Shown here: in pieces, positions 30,325 through 32,177 of the stretch
How positions within the stretch are numbered: the stretch's first letter is position 1
Layout: each line of letters begins with the position of its first letter
Assembly (NCBI GenBank): GCA_944367465.1
Contig: CALVWO010000015.1
Span: 1 to 32,177 of the forward strand
Origin: an uncultured Clostridia bacterium
Lineage (GTDB): Bacteria; Bacillota; Clostridia; Christensenellales; Borkfalkiaceae
DNA length: 32,177 bases
Reading direction: 5' to 3'
The notes under the pieces: generated by a model
Told to the model about the DNA's origin: nothing
What the model saw: the letters and a program-made list of their open reading frames with translations, nothing else
Databases searched by the model: none
Program-made: the position numbers and the translations under genes

Positions 30325-32177
30325 ATGCAGCGAATGATACCCAAACAATCGAAAACGCAGTTCATGATCAGAGGGCTTACGATCCGCGACATCCTGTTTT
30401 TAACGGTGTGCCTTGCGGTGTTCGTCCTGCTGCTCGTCTCCAACTTCGATTACCATTATTACGTTGCGGTCGGCTGGGCGCTGCTCGTCTGTATCCTGTT
30501 CTTTTTGAAGATCGACGACAGGCTGTACTACGAGCTGTACACCATCATTTTGTTTGTGTTCTCCCGCAAGAAGTGGAACGGGCGCGATCTGACTGCGGTA
30601 TCGTCCGTGGACGGAGACGTCATCAGGTTTAAAGACGGCTACTTCGCGGGCGTGCTGCGCATCGACAGCACGGAGTTCTTCCTCCTGCGCGAAGAGGAAC
30701 AGGACAGGATGATCGACGCGTTCTCGGGCGTGTTCAAGAACCTAAATATCGGGCAGAAGATCTCGCTCGTCCGCCTCGATCGCCCCGTGTTTTTGGACGA
30801 GCGCATCGCAGAACTCGAACGGAGCAGCACGAAGCGGCTGCGGACGGGCACGCGGGGCGAACGCGCGGCGGCGTATATCCGCGCGGAGCGGCTGAAAAAC
30901 TTGGCGGCTGTCAACACAAACGAGAACTGTTTCTATTATAATGCCTTTTACATAGTGTTGTACGGGTACAACCGCGCGGCAGTGGATAAGACGCTGCTTG
31001 CTGACGTGCGCGATCTGAGGGCGAATAACTTGCAAGCGACGCGGATCGGCGGCGCGGAACTTTTAGGCTTTGCCCGCCGTACGCTGCGCCCGGCGTTTGA
31101 CGAGCGCGAGGCGGCGAAGATCGCGGGAACAAAGGCGCAGCAGGAGTTCGTATCGCCCGAAGCGGTCAATTTCACTTCCAAGTTTGCCGAAGTGGACGGG
31201 ATCGCGGAGAACACGTTCGTGATCACGCGCTATCCGACGCAGACGTTCAACGCGTGGGCGCGTGCGCTGTGCGATATGCCGTACACGAAAGTGGTGATCT
31301 CGGCGACGCCCATCGAGGCGGAAAAGGCGGTGCGCGCCATCGACCGCACCACGGCGGAGCTGAAAGACAAGTACGCGCGCTCCTCGAAGATGAGTTCGGA
31401 TACGACGACGCAGCTGCACTACGAGAGCCTGCAATACCTCATGGAAGAGCTGATGAGCTCCAACGAGGTCATGCTCAACGTGTGTACGACGGTGACGGCG
31501 TACGATTACGCGGGCGAGGGGAAGGAGTTCCGCCGCTCCATGCGCAAAGCGATCAACCGCCTTGGATTCCGCACGAGCGCCATGCTGTGCCGTCAGGCGG
31601 AGGCGTTCCGCGCGGCGACTTTGAACGCGTCCTTCCCGAAAGCGCCTACATACACGCAGGGGATCAATTCCTCGTCGCTTGCGGCGGCGTATCCGTTCGT
31701 CGATACGCAGATCATCGAGCCGAACGGCGTCATGCTCGGGCAGAACTCCGCGCCCGTCATCGTGGATTTTTCAAAGCGGTCGGATTTCTATAAGAACTCG
31801 AATATCGTCATCCTCGGCGGCGTAGGGGGCGGCAAGTCGTTCTTCGCCAAATCTCTTTTTGTGAACTTATTCTCCGAAGGAGAACGGATCTTCATTCTCG
31901 ATCCCGAGAACGAGTACAGCATCCTCGCCGACAATCTCGGCGGGAAGGTCATCGATATGGGCATGGGCGGGAACATCATCAATCCGTTCGCCGTGCTCAC
32001 CGACGTCAACGACGACGATGACACGGGCAATCTCCTGCTTGCGCATATCACCTTCCTCGAAGAGTTCTTCCGCACGACGTTGGACGGGCTGGGGAGCGAG
32101 AATATCGAGCTGTGCCTGTCGCTCATCCCAAAGGTGTACAAGAAGAAGCGTATCACCACGCGGACGGATCTCAAAAA
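30325..32177 (+). CDS. VirB4-type conjugation ATPase, 5' part (cut by window end)
   Basis: The frame is open for 617 codons to the edge. Residues about 25-65 hold two hydrophobic helices (DILFLTVCLAVFVLLLVSNF; VGWALLVCILFFL), resembling a VirB3/PrgI-like membrane part fused to the ATPase, as in other Gram-positive systems. The motor domain begins near residue 470 with the Walker A GGVGGGKS (498-505), followed by FILDPENEYSILADNLGG. VirB4 ATPases power channel assembly and transport and work with the coupling protein encoded at 12942. The ATG is preceded by AAAAAAGGAGAAAAA. The Walker B region and the end lie beyond the window. It follows the divergent lipoprotein promoter, so its own promoter may lie in the AT-rich gap. 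Confidence 0.92.
   Translation, partial: MQRMIPKQSKTQFMIRGLTIRDILFLTVCLAVFVLLLVSNFDYHYYVAVGWALLVCILFFLKIDDRLYYELYTIILFVFSRKKWNGRDLTAVSSVDGDVIRFKDGYFAGVLRIDSTEFFLLREEEQDRMIDAFSGVFKNLNIGQKISLVRLDRPVFLDERIAELERSSTKRLRTGTRGERAAAYIRAERLKNLAAVNTNENCFYYNAFYIVLYGYNRAAVDKTLLADVRDLRANNLQATRIGGAELLGFARRTLRPAFDEREAAKIAGTKAQQEFVSPEAVNFTSKFAEVDGIAENTFVITRYPTQTFNAWARALCDMPYTKVVISATPIEAEKAVRAIDRTTAELKDKYARSSKMSSDTTTQLHYESLQYLMEELMSSNEVMLNVCTTVTAYDYAGEGKEFRRSMRKAINRLGFRTSAMLCRQAEAFRAATLNASFPKAPTYTQGINSSSLAAAYPFVDTQIIEPNGVMLGQNSAPVIVDFSKRSDFYKNSNIVILGGVGGGKSFFAKSLFVNLFSEGERIFILDPENEYSILADNLGGKVIDMGMGGNIINPFAVLTDVNDDDDTGNLLLAHITFLEEFFRTTLDGLGSENIELCLSLIPKVYKKKRITTRTDLK

Overview
The window is the left end of a large integrative and conjugative element (ICE) inserted next to a tRNA-Thr gene. 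The host is most likely a bacterium of the Bacillota, probably class Clostridia. Reasons: strong AGGAGG-type ribosome binding sites before most genes; a Gram-positive-style transfer set (VirD4/TraG coupling protein, VirB6/TrbL-like channel protein, VirB4 ATPase, MOBP-like relaxase, small pilin-like protein); a polyvalent methylase/helicase protein; and a TnpV-like gene, all typical of clostridial mobile elements. No host gene apart from the tRNA is visible, so I do not name a genus.

Layout. Bases 3-137 hold tRNA-Thr(CGT) and its terminator. Bases 163-1925 form the integration and control module: a tyrosine integrase and a phage-type repressor on the minus strand, and a divergent promoter region with repeated ATGA-type operator sites. 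A small Cro-like regulator (1937-2140) starts a plus-strand gene train that continues almost without gaps to 29524. Its first part carries unknown small genes, a primase-polymerase, ParA and a small ribbon-helix-helix partner. An ORF of nearly 6.8 kb follows, encoding a polyvalent protein (ArdC-like N-terminus, MutS domain I-like segment, N6-adenine methylase, SNF2-type helicase), with a TnpV-like gene nested in another frame. The VirD4/TraG coupling protein and a 2634-residue secreted protein with tandem Ig-like repeats come next.

Bases 23087-23329 form an AT-rich block of nested inverted repeats that looks like a transfer origin. A small relaxosome-type protein and the relaxase follow. Then come an OB-fold (SSB-like) protein with a foreign-looking N-terminus, a pilin-like protein, a small secreted protein, a second SSB and the VirB6/TrbL-like protein. 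A lipoprotein gene on the opposite strand with its own strong promoter interrupts the train. A VirB4 ATPase then runs off the right edge, so the element continues beyond the window.

How it fits together (inference). The repressor/Cro pair probably decides between quiescence and expression of the train. ParA/RHH, the PrimPol and the SSBs would support replication and maintenance of the excised circle. RHH protein, relaxase and oriT would start DNA transfer, and the coupling protein, VirB4, VirB6-like and pilin-like proteins would form the channel. The giant adhesin and the lipoprotein are candidates for mating contact and exclusion.

The least explained features are a family of CAAGGGAAA-type palindromic repeats at the ends of four consecutive genes, the nested TnpV-like gene, the oriT-like block, and several places where gene boundaries have been blurred by fusion or by a new tail.
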